Positions 45,621 through 57,519 of a stretch of DNA of 64,000 bases are shown here, in pieces. How positions within the stretch are numbered: the first letter of the stretch is position 1; every line of letters starts with the position of its first letter. A program made the translations under genes and the position numbers. The notes under the pieces are model-generated. The model was not told where the DNA came from. It worked only from the letters and a program-made list of their open reading frames with translations, and did not search any database. The DNA comes from Perognathus longimembris pacificus (lineage: Eukaryota > Chordata > Mammalia > Rodentia > Heteromyidae): assembly GCF_023159225.1 (NCBI RefSeq), contig NC_063166.1, positions 75,518,575-75,582,574 on the forward strand. The letters are read 5' to 3'.

Positions 45621-48463
45621 CATCGCCCCCTCTGAGAACATTACTTAACCTCTGAGGTTCAGCAGAGTTAATTAAGCTAAGGGATGCAGCTAGGGTACGA
45701 AGGCCTCGGTAGGTACCAGCTACTAATCAAGTAACTTGTGGTATAAACCATCTGAGAGGTTTGACATCTCTATTCTGAGCATCCTTCATCCCAGGTTTGA
45801 ATATCCTCAAAGCCAACCAGCCCTCTTTCTCCACCCCCCCCCCATTCCCGCTTGCCCAAGAACAACTAGTGTGTACCACTATATGTCATATTCTGCCATT
45901 CATCACTCAATTGACCAATCCTTATTGACCACTTCTTTGTGCTGGGCATGATGCTGGCTCTCCAGCATTGAGGACAAGGGGCTCAAATGGCTGCCGCCAG
46001 CATGGGAGGTCAGGAAGATACGGGTGAAGCATACAGTTGGGTGACGGATGGAAATACAACTTTGGAGAAACAGGACGTACGGAAGGGGAGCCAGGGCCCG
46101 GGGGGCTGGCTCGCAGTTTGCCATAGAAAAGTTGAAGAAGCCCTTCTGACCAGTGTACACATGCATTGATTATCATCTGCCAGGCTTTGAAAATAGACTC
46201 ATAGGCTCCACCCCCAGAAATGCACATTCTTTTGGCCTGGGAATTTGCATGGTTAGTGAGCCCCCAGGTGAAGCGACTGCTGGTTTAGGGCCCACATCTT
46301 GTGTCGCCCTGACTTGTTTGCTTGTGTGCAGGTTTTTGTGACATCCTGGCCGCAACACCTGGTACCGTACCTCCTCCTAATTTCTCAGTTAATATGTGCT
46401 GGCGAGTGAACAATTCCACTCCACCCACGTGTCCTGGGCTCAGCATTGTGTAAGGATGAGGCACAGATGAGCTTGGTTAGTGACTGATTGGAGTCTCCTT
46501 TTGACAAAAATCTGTGCGGTGGGAGCTGTTACTGCCTCGCCTAAACTTGAAGTATCTGAGGCCTGCATAGCATCGCCTGGAGTGAGAACTGCATTGCTCT
46601 CTTCTGCAAGGACAGGTGTCTGTGGGTGGGACCTGCGGGAGGAGCCCTGGGGTTAGGTAGGCTGTGAGCCCACAAAAGGCTGGAATTAGGGAGCTTCAGA
46701 AAGGTGTGTGCGTCTGCCTTGGAGATTCCATGCGAACGTGTCATCTACCTGTCTTGAAGGCTCTGCCAGGACCGTGGCTTGTGTCTCAGGCATTGTAGTC
46801 CATGCTCACTCCAGTCTGCTGAGTGACCTTGAGCCTTCCAGGGCCCTTCTCTGGTCTCTGCTCCCCGGTGTTAATCAGTGCTCACGGGCCCCACAGGGTG
46901 GTGGTGTGGAGATAATGAAAAAAAGAGGCTGTGGAGGTCCTATACAGCTACATACAGTATGAGGGAGAACCCTTCGGGAGCTCAGCCTGTGTTTGGCTCC
47001 CACAGTCTGCAGACTGTGGGGAGTACTGGAGTCGGGGGCAGGGTGGAGGCCAGGAGTGTTTTGGGTAGGCAGGCTTTCCTTGAGGCATCTCCCCCCCCCC
47101 CCCCCAGCAGGCCTATATCCTGGAGCGCAGCCAGCAGGTACTAGAGCTCCACCACCATTCTCTGCTGTGCGGGCCCTGTGCCTCCATGTGGTTGCATCAG
47201 GCCTAGTGTTTTGCTACCTTGATTTTCTACAGCTGGTCCCAGGACTGAGGACTGCGTGGACTCTGGAAGCCGGCAGACCTGGGTGTGGATGCAGTCTCTC
47301 CCCTCATTAGCAGGGGCAAGTTAAATCAGGTGCTTATGTCTCCGTCTGCATAGGTGTTGGTCAGTGGCTCTGCCATGGCCCTGGAGTTCCCTCGCTGGAA
47401 ATGCTTTCCTGGCATTCAGAGAGCAGCTCACTAAGCTCAAATGCTGTAAGGTTCCCCCCACCATCCCTGGAGGTGGAGCTGTCCCGCCCTGCCCTGCCCT
47501 TCAGGAGGTAGGTTCCTAACCTTAGGGCTTTCCTCTAGGAGCGAAAAGGGCATTTGAAGGCTTAGAGCCCCGGTTCTCATCCCCACCACTCCACTTGCTG
47601 ATGGGATGGAGACCTGGGGCAGCCTACTTCGCCGTCCTGGTCTATTTTCCCACGTGCACAAGAGTTCGTGGGAGCTTCTCCCCAAGATGTGTCTCCCCCA
47701 AACAGACTCTGAGGTTCCCTCTCCCATGTACCTGTCCTCCACCCGTAAGGGCATCAGAGACTGGGCTCCCACGTTGCCCCCACGGGAGCTGGCTGGCTGG
47801 GCTTCCTTGCAGGAATTCCCCGGCTCAGGGAAAGCCCGTGACAGATGGCTCCGGAGTCAAAGCCATGGGTGGTCTTGTAGCTAGGCTGGAACAACTCCAG
47901 AGCTGACTGGTTTTCCTCAGTAACCACTGCCAGCCTGTTCCTCTGCCTGAACATGGTTCCTCACTTCCTTACAGGCGAGCCCTCCATCCATGGGCTTCTT
48001 CTTCCCCCTGCCCCCCACAAACAAGCCTCCCACAGGTTCAGGGCCATCTTAGACTGTTTAAAAGGAGCCCAATGTTAAAAATCTGGAGAGGGCCATCTTC
48101 CTGTGTCTGAGCCTGGGCCGTAGGACCCTGGCCAGCAGTGAGTCCCCGTCTTCTTAGCTACCTTCCCTCTGACTGAGTTGGGCCAGCATTTGAGGAGCAT
48201 AGTGTTCCTAGCACCTGGGAAAGTGAAACACAAGCAGAAGACAGGAGGGTCTCAAGAGGGCAGTCAGAACCCAGCAAGCAGACTTCCACCCTTCTGCTCC
48301 AGCCCCTTGCTTCTAGACTCTTCTCTAACCAAAAACTTCTGGGTGTGGTTGCCAGCTGGATAGGGTGACCTTCCCCATGCCACCTTTGCAAGGGCTGCTG
48401 GCCAGTCCAGAGTAACCTCCATCCACTCCCTGAAGCCTACCTGCTGCTTCTCTGCCCTAGACA

Positions 48464-48466
<3 letters not shown>
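45621..48466. other. TOX2 intron 1, mostly unique; L2 piece at 45890-46000
   Basis: CCTTATTGACCACTTCTTTG and GCTGGGCATGATGCTGGC give an antisense L2 signature at 45890-46000. C-run at 47091-47105. The frames here show no domain or splice support. Confidence 0.45.

Positions 48467-48506
<40 letters not shown>
48467..48506. repeat. (TG)n microsatellite
   Basis: About 20 TG units abutting the 3' side of an antisense SINE. Confidence 0.97.
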
Positions 48507-48508
<2 letters not shown>

Positions 48509-48670
48509 AGGCAGTACTGGGGATTGAATTCAGAGCCTCTTGTTTGCGAACACTCTTAGAGCTCCTTCTTAGTTTTTTGTTTTTTAGATTGGGCCAGCCT
48601 AGGCGGTGATTTTCCTTCTTGTGTTTCTGTGTCATTGAGATGACAGGCATACACAATTGTGCTTCCCAGG
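48507..48670 (-). repeat. ID plus B1 dimeric SINE, antisense
   Basis: GTACTGGGGATTGAATTCAG (ID B-box side), GAACACTCTTAGAGC, a T-rich linker, then a decayed B1 arm with GATGACAGGCATACAC. Confidence 0.6.
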
Positions 48671-48711
48671 TCTTGGGGATGTCAGGTGGGTGCCCCCATG
48701 CCCAGCCCATG

Positions 48712-48835
48712 AGTGAGATCGGGTCTCATGAATTTTATGCCCAAGCTGCCCTTTCACTGTGACTCCCCTGAAATCTGTCTCCTAAGTCGCTAGGATTGTA
48801 GGATTGAAGGCATGAGCCACTTTGCTTCACTGCCC
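48712..48835 (-). repeat. B1-like SINE, antisense
   Basis: GGGTCTCATGAATTTTATGC, CTAAGTCGCTAGGATTGTAG and GGCATGAGCCACTTTGC. Confidence 0.6.
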
Positions 48836-49069
48836 CCAGATGATTTGGTGCTTATTTTATGCTTAGTTATTGCTCTGCATCTTGAGCCAGTAGATCACGG
48901 ATATCATAGCCTTTTCTCTAGAATCATCTCGGAAATAGAACCTGCCATTCGAGTAAACCAACCTCCATTATAGAGCTGAATCCCCAGTACCGAGCACACA
49001 GTAGGCCCTCAAGAGAATATCTGGTACAAAGGTCATGAAGTGTTGCACAAACACAGCCTTCTTGCTCAC

Positions 49070-49300
49070 TCCAGCAACTGTACAGGAGCAGGTTTTAAGC
49101 ATCAGAGTAATTGATGAAAATTTATCATCCTGTGTTATCCAACATATTTTCTCCGAGATAGAAAATGATGATTTACCATGAGTCATTAAATTAATAATTA
49201 TCTACCATATGTGTTTATTACGGCTCCTGAGGCATCTTGAAAAATCACCCTGAAGGTTTGGGTCTGTGTAAATAAGACGAGTGAACCACATGGAAACAGG
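49070..49300. promoter_or_regulatory. candidate conserved noncoding element in intron 1
   Basis: Repeat-free AT-rich block with GTAATTGATGAAAATTTATC, an AP-1-like ATGAGTCATT, TAAATTAATAATTATC and TGTTTATTACGG. Intron 1 of a regulator gene is a common place for enhancers. Conservation not tested. Confidence 0.3.
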
Positions 49301-49353
49301 ACTTACTGACAAAGAAATCAGGAAATTTGGTCTCAGGGTTCTGCCCCTCCCTA

Positions 49354-49368
49354 CCCCCCCCCCCCCCC
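49354..49368. repeat. C homopolymer
   Basis: Fifteen C in a row. Confidence 0.95.
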
Positions 49369-49493
49369 ATCCTCTGCTAGTTTATCTGCCCTCACTTTCC
49401 AGATTGGTGGTTGTTCACTACTGAGAAGTCTGAACACATGGAGGTCCCAGCTTGGGAGGGGGAGACCAGGATGCTACCAAACATCCTACCCTG

Positions 49494-49494
<1 letters not shown>

Positions 49495-49537
<43 letters not shown>
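49495..49537. repeat. (AC)n microsatellite
   Basis: About 21 AC units. Confidence 0.97.
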
Positions 49538-49539
<2 letters not shown>

Positions 49540-49541
<2 letters not shown>

Positions 49542-50259
49542 CATATCCAAAATTGTCTGCTGGGTTGAGGTGGAGAAGTAGCGTTTACTTGAGAGGAACT
49601 TCCCTGTGTTGCTTCATTACTGACCCCAGAGCCAGCCATTAGCTTCTCCTGGAGATTTGGGCTGACATCAGAGTGTCCCCGTGTGTCCTTTTACCCCTGC
49701 TATATCTCTTTTGGGACCTTTTGGGCTTTGTTTGGAAAGTAGGGGCTTTGTATTGGGGGTGCTGGCTCCTTAGTCCCCACAGACTACGGGTATTCATTCT
49801 GATCTCAGCCTAGGTGGGCTATTATGGAGTGATTCTATTCTCTCATGTACAGATCCATATATGTGTTAGAATTATATATGTATGCATGTGCTTGGAGAGA
49901 GGGGGGCACTCTCTTATCTATACCTATGGGGAGATCTAAATAGGTTTTTCTTTAAATGGATCATCTTCATAAGGTTCAGAAGAGGGCGTGGGGAAAAGTT
50001 CCCTCACACTGATTTTGTTGTTACATTTTGTGATGTCTTTGAGCAGCATAGTAGGGTTGAAGTAAGCACAAATTCTTTACTGGTTCATGACTATGTTACT
50101 CAGGCTCATTGATCAGGTTTGCATGAGAACTGCACACTTGCCATCCCCATGATGTAAGGGAGAAAAGAGAGCGCTAAATAGACCCAGGAACACTGGGGGC
50201 AGAGGATCCTGATTTTGGCTATCTCTCTCTCTGTTGCCCCTGCTATAGAGCTCCCTCCC
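49540..50259. other. intron 1, unique
   Basis: Nothing recognised apart from an AT/TG-rich stretch near 49855-49890. Confidence 0.45.
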
Positions 50260-50441
50260 ATGGCAGGGGAGGGCAATGCTCTCAAGCCCTTGCGCTCTAC
50301 CCCTTGAGGTCCACCTCTAGCCCTCTTTTGTTACTTTTCAGTTAGGGTCTTAGGCTTTGGGGCTGGGACATCTCTGGCTGTGATTGTCCTTATGTCTTCC
50401 TTCCTAGTGGGATTACAGGCATGAGCCACACAGCACCTAGC
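50260..50441 (-). repeat. SINE, antisense, degraded
   Basis: GCTCTCAAGCCCTTGCGC followed by a B1 arm (GGGATTACAGGCATGAGCC). Confidence 0.55.
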
Positions 50442-50449
50442 TGCTTCTT

Positions 50450-50550
50450 AAAGATAGAATCTCACCAAATTGTTTTTGCCTGGGCTGGACTTAAGCCTTG
50501 ATCCTCCCCAATCTTCACCTCCCAAGTAGCTGGGATTACAGATGTAACCT
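50450..50550 (-). repeat. B1-like SINE, antisense
   Basis: TAGAATCTCACCAAATTG, CTTCACCTCCCAAGTAGC and GGGATTACAGATG. Confidence 0.65.
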
Positions 50551-50869
50551 TACTTTTGCTGTCCAAGAACTGGTTCTTCTAGGGGGCCTGGAAATTGCCA
50601 TCTGGGCCTTTTGCCCTAGTTTTTACCTTTAGATCTTCTTTGTTGTCACATTACAGATAATTAAAATGCAGCTTATCTTGGGCTTGGGTGTCACTGGCAA
50701 GAATGATTGGAGAACCTGTTGTAAATGAACCCAGCTCTGTAGTTTAACCTAGGGCCTAGAGCCGATCTCATGCATGAACTTGATTGTCACATTGGGCTGT
50801 GTTTTGGCATGACATGAAAGGTGCATAAATTTCATTGTTACATTGGGTTGTATTTTCACCATGTGGAAA

Positions 50870-50999
50870 GTGGACCCCTCCCCTTCCCCTTCTTCTTCCC
50901 CCTTTCCCTCCTTCTCCCCTCCTTTTGCCCCTCTTCTACTTCCCCTCCCATTTATCCTCTCCTCTTTCCTTTCTTTCCCCTTGTTCTCCACCCCCTCCC
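50870..50999. repeat. polypyrimidine tract
   Basis: About 130 bp of nearly pure C/T followed by an antisense B1 arm (51000-51096: CAAGTAGCTGGGATTATGG). Confidence 0.85.
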
Positions 51000-51096
51000 C
51001 AGACTACTGACTAGATTGTCTAGGCTACCGATCCACCCTTGCCTCAGCCCGTCAAGTAGCTGGGATTATGGATGTGCATAACCATATCTGGCTAAA
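51000..51096 (-). repeat. B1-like SINE, antisense
   Basis: TTGCCTCAGCCCGTCAAG, GCTGGGATTATGGATGTGC. Confidence 0.65.
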
Positions 51097-51198
51097 GGTG
51101 AAATTCTCTTGAGACAGTGTATGGCTAACCATCTTCCATAGTCATCATCCAGCTTTCCTCGACACATCTCTTTTGTAGGGTGAATGAACTGTACACGT

Positions 51199-51218
51199 AC
51201 ACACACACACACACACAC
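51199..51218. repeat. short (AC)n microsatellite
   Basis: About ten AC units after CGT. Confidence 0.9.
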
Positions 51219-51419
51219 GAGAGATGCTTTGTCCTGCTGACCTAGGATCAGGTCTTGGCTTTGCCACTTCTTTTTTTTTTTTCTTCCCATTCACAATTGT
51301 ATATTTTCAGTTTTCTCATTCATCTTCAAGTTGACTGCACAAATAATTGTAAAACTGAAAAATCCTGTAAACTTAGTTAGCTTTACCACTTCTTAAGCAT
51401 TATGGAATTCCTTCTTTGC

Positions 51420-51600
51420 TCATTCAGCCATCCAAAGTACATCCAGAGCCTTCTGTGTGCCAAACTTTGTGGTCCATGCTGGGCATGGATAGGTGATTCC
51501 GGCATGGTCCTCGCCCTGCAGGAGCTGCAGGCCTCTTAGGCACGTGTAAACAGCTCCACCCGTGTGGTAAGTGCCAGGCAAAAGTAGCACTGGACATGGT
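51420..51600 (-). repeat. L2 3'-end fragment, antisense
   Basis: CATTCAGCCATCCAAAGTAC, CTTCTGTGTGCCAAACTTTG and CCTCGCCCTGCAGGAGCTG follow the antisense L2 order (body size list, genome position and gut words as in other copies). Confidence 0.5.
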
Positions 51601-51849
51601 GAAAACACCCGGCCGGGATGGGGCTAGACAAGGAGAACTTCTCAAAGGAGGGGACACTCGCCTGGACTTGCCTTGGTGGAGAAGGCAAGAAGAGCCTTCC
51701 AGGTAGAAGGAATGGCTTGTGGAAAGGCCAAGAGGGATGATACAAGCGTCAAGAAGTGAGGCTGGAGACTGAGTTAGGGACACTTGGATTGGAAAGCTCT
51801 TCGTGGTCATTAGGCCTCAGTCTCCCCCATCTTCAAAATGAGATGAAGC

Positions 51850-52085
51850 GCGCTGGGAATGTGGCTTAGTGGCAAGAGTGCCTGGCTTGTATACATGAAG
51901 CCCTGGGTTCGATTCCTCAGCACCACATATATAGAAAAAGCCACAAGTGGCGCTGTGGCTCAAGTGGCAGAGTGCTAGCCTTGAGCAAAAAGAAGCCAGG
52001 GACAATGCTTAGGCCCTGAGTTCAAGCCCCAGGACTGGCCAAAAAAAAAAACAACAACAACAAAAAAAAAACAACCAACCAAAAC
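51850..52085 (+). repeat. IDL-Geo dimeric SINE with target-site duplication
   Basis: CGCTGGGAATGTGGCTTAG to GGACTGGCC plus a long A/C-rich tail to 52085. Perfect 15 bp duplication AAAATGAGATGAAGC at 51835-51849 and 52086-52100. Confidence 0.94.
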
Positions 52086-52311
52086 AAAATGAGATGAAGC
52101 ACACTTGTTTGTTTATGAAATGAAACCAGATGATAATGTCTTTTGAAGCACCTGGCACAGTGAACATGAATTCCCTTTCCAGATCTAGCTACAGCTGCCC
52201 AAGAGTTGGACTTTGATTTTAAACAACTACAAACACTGAAGGGGCCTTCCATCCCCTACGCAGCACAAACATGCGGGGGTCGCTTAACACTCTTTCAGGC
52301 TTAGCGTTAAG

Positions 52312-52390
52312 AGGTGGGGCATAACTGGGTGGTAGAGAGCTTGCTTAATATATGTGCAAGACTCTGGGTTTGATCCTGAGTAAGAAAAAC
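52312..52390 (+). repeat. ID-type SINE
   Basis: GGTGGGGCATAACTGGGTGG, AGAGCTTGCTTAATATATG, CTGGGTTTGATCCTGAG. Confidence 0.6.
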
Positions 52391-52399
52391 AAACATACT

Positions 52400-53089
52400 A
52401 CCTCCCACTCCCCGCCTCCCCCCCAAAAAATGACAGACAAACTGTAACAGATGGAGCGCTAAATGTTGGCCTGGGTTGTGTCTTACAGTATCCATGGAGC
52501 ACCTAATAGCCTTTTCTTAATGGCTCCACATTAACCACAAGCCAGGGCCCTGTCCAGGAGTTTTCTGGGTCATTTTCCATCTGCTGACAGCCAGGCTTCT
52601 GTCGGATTCTTTGTTCACACATCCCATGGCTGTTTGTCTTGCTTTTTCGGAAGGTGGCCACCTCCTGCCTACTGGCTGGGGAACCTGAGCATTCCCTGGA
52701 GTTTGAGGACATTTACGACCCATGACCCAAAGTGACTGGCAGGGACGAGCGAGCGGCAGAGACTCTTAGAGACTCCTGCTGTGGAGAGTTTTTCTGATAC
52801 AGAAACTGGCTTTGTCCAATCTCGTCACAACCTACTGTGGCTTTCCAGTGCCAGGTGATGGATTCATGCAGACTAAAACCTTCCAGGCAGGCTCCCCCTG
52901 CTGTGCAGATAACTTCAGACTCCTGTTTGGGCCAGGGAGTCCTGACCAGGGCCTGTCTAGCCACCCCTCGCTGCTGTCTTTCTTGTCTTATTCCCAGCCA
53001 CTGTGCTCAGGCTCAGGCTCTGCCCTGGAGACTCATGGTGGGCATTGATCCCCTCCCTGTCTCTTAGTCCAGGGCTACTGTGCATACTC
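52400..53089. other. intron 1, unique
   Basis: No exon or repeat recognised. Confidence 0.4.
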
Positions 53090-53605
53090 TTCTCACTGCC
53101 TGCAATGTTTTCCCTGTGGCTGACTCCCGTTCCTCCTTTAGGCCTCAGCTAGTCACTGCCCCCTGCTCCATTCTCATCTCATGTGTTCTCTTCCTTTTGT
53201 TAATAGTATAATGTGTTTGTGAAATTACTGGGTCATTCCCCCTTGGGGAATCCTAGGCTTCAAAAACAATTGGGGCCAGACCCCAATGGCTCACGCCTGT
53301 TATCCCCAGCTATTCAAGAGGCAGAGATCGGAGGATCATGGTTCAGAGTCAGTCCAGGCAGGAAGGTCTGCGAGACTTTGCAATGAACCACCAAAAAAGC
53401 TGGAGGTGGAGCTGTGGCCCAAGTGGTAGAGCACCAGCCGTGAGCAAAAAAAAGCTAAGAGATAGTGCATAAGCCCTGAGTTCAAGCCCCAGTGCCAGCA
53501 CAAAACAAGCACCAGGGGGAACTTGTTTGTTCTGTTCATGCCCAGGTGGGTCTCCAGCACCTAGCAGGGTGTCTATATTAGTTGCTCAACACAAAGTTGT
53601 TGAAA
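53090..53605 (+). repeat. L2 fragment interrupted by a SINE
   Basis: L2 text at 53090-53260 (GCAATGTTTTCCCTGTGGC, CCTTTAGGCCTCAGCTAGTC) resumes after the SINE at 53525-53605 (CAGCACCTAGCAGGGTGTC, GTTGCTCAACACAAAG). Confidence 0.55.
53273..53503 (+). repeat. B1-Geo dimeric SINE
   Basis: GGCTCACGCCTGTTATCC, the linker, GGAGCTGTGGCCCAAGTGG and GAGTTCAAGCCCCAGTGC. Confidence 0.85.
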
Positions 53606-54469
53606 GGAAAAGGACAAAGGAATGTGGTAGATGATATTTTCTAGAGATACCGCCATCATGGATCCCAGGCTGTGTTCCCCAGAATTATCTACTCACCCTC
53701 TCTGGGCCTTACTCATCTTGTTTGTACATTGTTGCTGGGAGGCGTAGCCCATGCATAAGAGGAACACAATGCTGGGTGGGGGGTGTGTATAGATTTTGAC
53801 TTTGCTTGTGTTGATAAATGCAAATCTCTCCCTAGCAAGAGTCTAGCATCTCAAGTGTAGCCAGAAAGGGAAGTTAAAACGCTGGCCAGAGGTGTTGAAG
53901 CTAGAAGTCCTCACCCTTACAGCTTGGAATCTATGCTGACTCTCGCTCTGGGGCAGGGCTGGAAGACCCAGGCCCTGCGTGAGTCACTTCCCATCTCCCA
54001 GCCTGTGGTGACCTTGGCTTTGTCAGGAGGGAGGCCGGGCGGCAGTCCCGGTTGTTTGGGCTGGGGTATCTGGGGCATAGTCGGCCTGGCCTTCAGAGAT
54101 AACGAAATCTCTCTCCAGCCATGGGAATGTTTCTGTTGAGCACAGCAGAACTTGTGGGTGGCCTCTGTCCGAAAGGCCTCATAGCTCTCTTATTATGGAC
54201 TGTAAATTATGAACCCGAGTTTACCTGCCACAAGCACAGGAAGAGCGGAGGAGCCACCTGCTGCCCTTTCTCAACATTTAGGGTTGTAAATGGTTCTAAC
54301 ACACCCTCTGGACCTCACCTGCCTTTTTCTTTTCCTTTGTAACACTGTTTTGTTTAATCATTGTATACAGGTGGTATTTCTCCCTCCTGTTCCCCTCCCC
54401 TATCCTTTGTAGTGGATCAGAATCTCAGTTACTTGCTGGGAAGATGAAACAACTCTGATGGCTGCATCT
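53606..54469. other. intron 1, unique
   Basis: Nothing recognised. Confidence 0.4.
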
Positions 54470-54700
54470 CTGGCTGCCAGCCTCCTCACCCACCAGCAAA
54501 TTCCTACATACATGATCCTTACATGCGAGGGCTACCTCCTGCAGGAAGCCTTCCCTCATGTCGTCCCCAGTGCCGCTGCCCTTACCCCATCCATCCTCTG
54601 CCACACTCAACTCCTTGAGAGCCGGATGGCTCAATGTCCCCATGAGATGGGGCCTCCAAGGTCAAGTCTGCGAGCTTGGACTGTGTCTGAAGGGCAGCGG
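54470..54700 (+). repeat. L2 fragment
   Basis: CAGGAAGCCTTCCCTCATG, CACTCAACTCCTTGAGAGCC and CTTGGACTGTGTCTGAAGG follow the L2 3' region. Confidence 0.5.
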
Positions 54701-57044
54701 GAGTCTCAGAGGTATGCGTGACACTTTAGAACATTGGTGGTTGTTGGGACGAGGGATGGAGGACCATATCATTGGAAAGGGCTGAGAGTGAACGCAGGAC
54801 AGCAGTTGGGAGGTGATTTCCTTGGACCAGCAGAGAACTGGCAGTGGCTGGTGGCTGTACTACCCAATAGGGCAGCCACCAGCCACACTTGGCTGCTTCC
54901 ATTTGAAATAAAGGGAAGCAGCATTTTGTATTACTTCAGAAAGTTTTACTGGCCGGCTCTTTTGGGGCTGGGGTGAGAGAAGAGGAGGAGCGTGTTAGAG
55001 ACTAGGAAGTAGAATGTGGGGCGTCGGGATGGGTTGGATGTTGGATGTGGGCCTCCGGGCAGGATAAGACCCAGATGTTGGCGAAGGATTCCTGGGTCAG
55101 AAGGAGTGAGCACTTTTCCTATCGGCTGCACCAAGAGCAAGTACCCATTTTCCTGCGGGCATGGCTCATTGTCTTTGGTCAATCCTTCCGTTGTGTCAGT
55201 GTACCTCTCTGTCCCCCCAAACCTGCCTCTGTTCGGCGTGTAACACAAGGACCCCCGAGGTCTTCTGATGAGAGAATTAACATGTGTCACGATGCAGATT
55301 TCGGTGAAAGCAGTTAGGCTCGCCCATGTGGTCTGATCAGATGCTTTTTAAAAAATAAAGTGCCTGTGGTAATATCTGCAATCAGCTGGCAAATAGACAA
55401 CAGGAAAGTTAGTAATAAAAAGTGAATTAGAGTGATTAGCGGAGGTGAGCTGCCTCTCTCCTCTGGGCGACCGGGTAGAGTTGATGGAGCTTTGCAGGGT
55501 GTTCCTGTGCAAACATACGGCAGGGTGCAGGGGGTGGCCCTGGGGTCTGCTGGGCTCAGAGGGCTTGGCAGTTGCGTTTGCCTCTTCAAAGGTCATGGCA
55601 GTCTCTCGGTGGGGCTCACTCATCCCCAGCTCCGGATTTGCAGCTCCCTATTTCCAACTCAGGCCGGGCCGGGGGCATCTTTCTCTGAGTCACAGACATC
55701 TGCTACCCTCACCCCAGTACTTGCTCCAGAGCTCTGGAGAATGCCACTCCCTCAATCCAGCACTTATCTCCAGGGCTGTCTTTGGGGAGCCCTTTCCTGG
55801 CTGCCTAGTGGGGCGGCGAGGTCCTTGCAGGAAGGAAGCAAAGGCAAAGATGTTCACTGAAGTCTAACATGCAAACCGTGGGGCTAGTCCCTCTATAATC
55901 AAAAAGAAACAAGAATTCTGGTGACTGTGGGCTGAGAGCTCAAACCAGAGCCACGGATTCACAGTTGCCAGAGCAGAAGGGACCATGGACGCTACACTCC
56001 CAGCTTGGCTTGGTTAACTGCCTTCATGGTTCCCCAATTCCTACAGTAGACCAGTAAACTAGTGACCTACCTCAGGCCCCATGAATCCCACAGTGGGGAG
56101 CCACAGGGGGTGAGGGTGCTCAGAAAGAAGGGCTAGGGGAGTGCCTCCCCTCCCTAGCCAGCCCTAAGCCTCTAACCCTAAACCAGCCTCTGTGCCCACC
56201 TGCCAGGCTGGGAGGGTCACCTGAGCCTTGGGCCTGGCTCTGAGAAAAGGGTTGCTGGGGGCCAGGATTGCGCTGCTAAATAAGCCAGGAGAGATCGGAA
56301 GAAATGGGACCAGTTGGACATGTTGAACTTGGATCCCTGCTCATCATTTCCATCACCATGGAATTCTGGGGGAGAGACTGCCTGCAGTGATCTGGAAGTG
56401 GGGCCTGGTCCCCCACTGCCCCAAGCCGGGACAGGGAATGCCTGAGGAGATCCAGTGAAGGCCTGTCCTTGTACTGGGAGCTGCCCCTGCCTGTGTGCAC
56501 TTGAGGACCATGGTGAATGGCTGGAGCGAGTGGAACAAACACCCTTCCTCCAGGGCCACTGTCAGGGAAGATGTCTGTCCCAGAATAAACAGAAACCATG
56601 GCAACCGTAATGCATCACGTGGGCTCAGCCTGTGGTGGGGGTGGGGATGGCCAGGAGGAGGAGGAGCAACCACACACGGAGCAGGCCTGTGTCTGACTTT
56701 ACTTGCTGCGGGGTGACCCATGAACACCCCGGAACCCTCCCTACCTGCCTGCCTGCCTGAGGCAGGAACAAGTTCTAGAAAAACAGCATTTCTGACTTTG
56801 GATTTTCTATTTCAGTGTTTAGGCTTGTCCTTGAAAGCATGCTTACATGAGTTAGGCCGGGGTAACCCTTATCCTCATCTCCTGAGGGAGGCGGGAGAAG
56901 GTATTGTCAGGATGCTGCCGGGGATGGGGGTGAGGGGGTGGGAGTGGTTAGAGCAAGGGAGAATCTTCCCTGAGAACCAGCTTTGTGGCTTCTTCCATTT
57001 CCAGATATCCAGTACCCAGTGAGGACAGACAACATTAATACCTC
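54701..57044. other. intron 1, unique, with candidate element at 55250-55460
   Basis: The block 55250-55460 is repeat-free with AGAATTAACATGTGTCACG, a RUNX-like CCTGTGGTAATA, TCTGCAATCAGCTGGC and TAGAGTGATTAGCGG, so it may be an enhancer. The 142- and 140-codon frames at 55432-55867 overlap each other and have no domain. Confidence 0.35.
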
Positions 57045-57145
57045 GCTTGGTAGTGAGCCAGCAGCCCCTCACCCAGATTCACAGCCAGGGGTTGGCCCAC
57101 GCTGAGATTTGAACCCATGTCTGCCTGCTTCCGATGCCATGCTCA
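57045..57145 (-). repeat. MIR fragment, antisense
   Basis: GCTGAGATTTGAACCCATGT and CTGCCTGCTTCCGATGCC follow the complement of the MIR 5' half. Confidence 0.5.
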
Positions 57146-57340
57146 GCACAATGTCTACGGGGAGGGCAGCTCCTGTGGGGGGTGGGCTTGGGGCCTGGCT
57201 TCTAGTCAGATGCACCTTCGCTTTCTATAAATGTGGCCGTCCAGATTGGACCTCAAAGCCGGGGCCTGGGCAGCCTCCTCTCTCTCCACACCCGTGCAAC
57301 CTGTGACTTTATTTATAAAGTCAGGATGTTGTGCGCTTGG

Positions 57341-57510
57341 GTGACAGTATAGCGTGGTGGTCAGGCTTGCTTGCAAGGCCTTAGGGCTTTAGTTCCAACC
57401 TCATCTCTTGACAGTTACTCTCTTGTGCTCATCTAGTAAAAATTGCTTCCTCTCTCTGTGCCTGGCTCATCTACTATAACATGGGGAGAATTAACTGCAT
57501 GTGTTTAATT
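57341..57510 (+). repeat. MIR element
   Basis: GTGACAGTATAGCGTGGTGG matches the MIR start (ACAGTAGTATAGTGGTTAAG). It continues with TTCCAACC, CTCTCTCTGTGCCTGGCTC and AACATGGGGAGAATTA. Confidence 0.7.
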
Positions 57511-57519
57511 GGTGGCAGG

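Noticed and set aside
55432..55867. Two overlapping + frames of about 140 codons
   Set aside because: Different frames over the same DNA, no recognisable domain, no clear flanking acceptor and donor pair.
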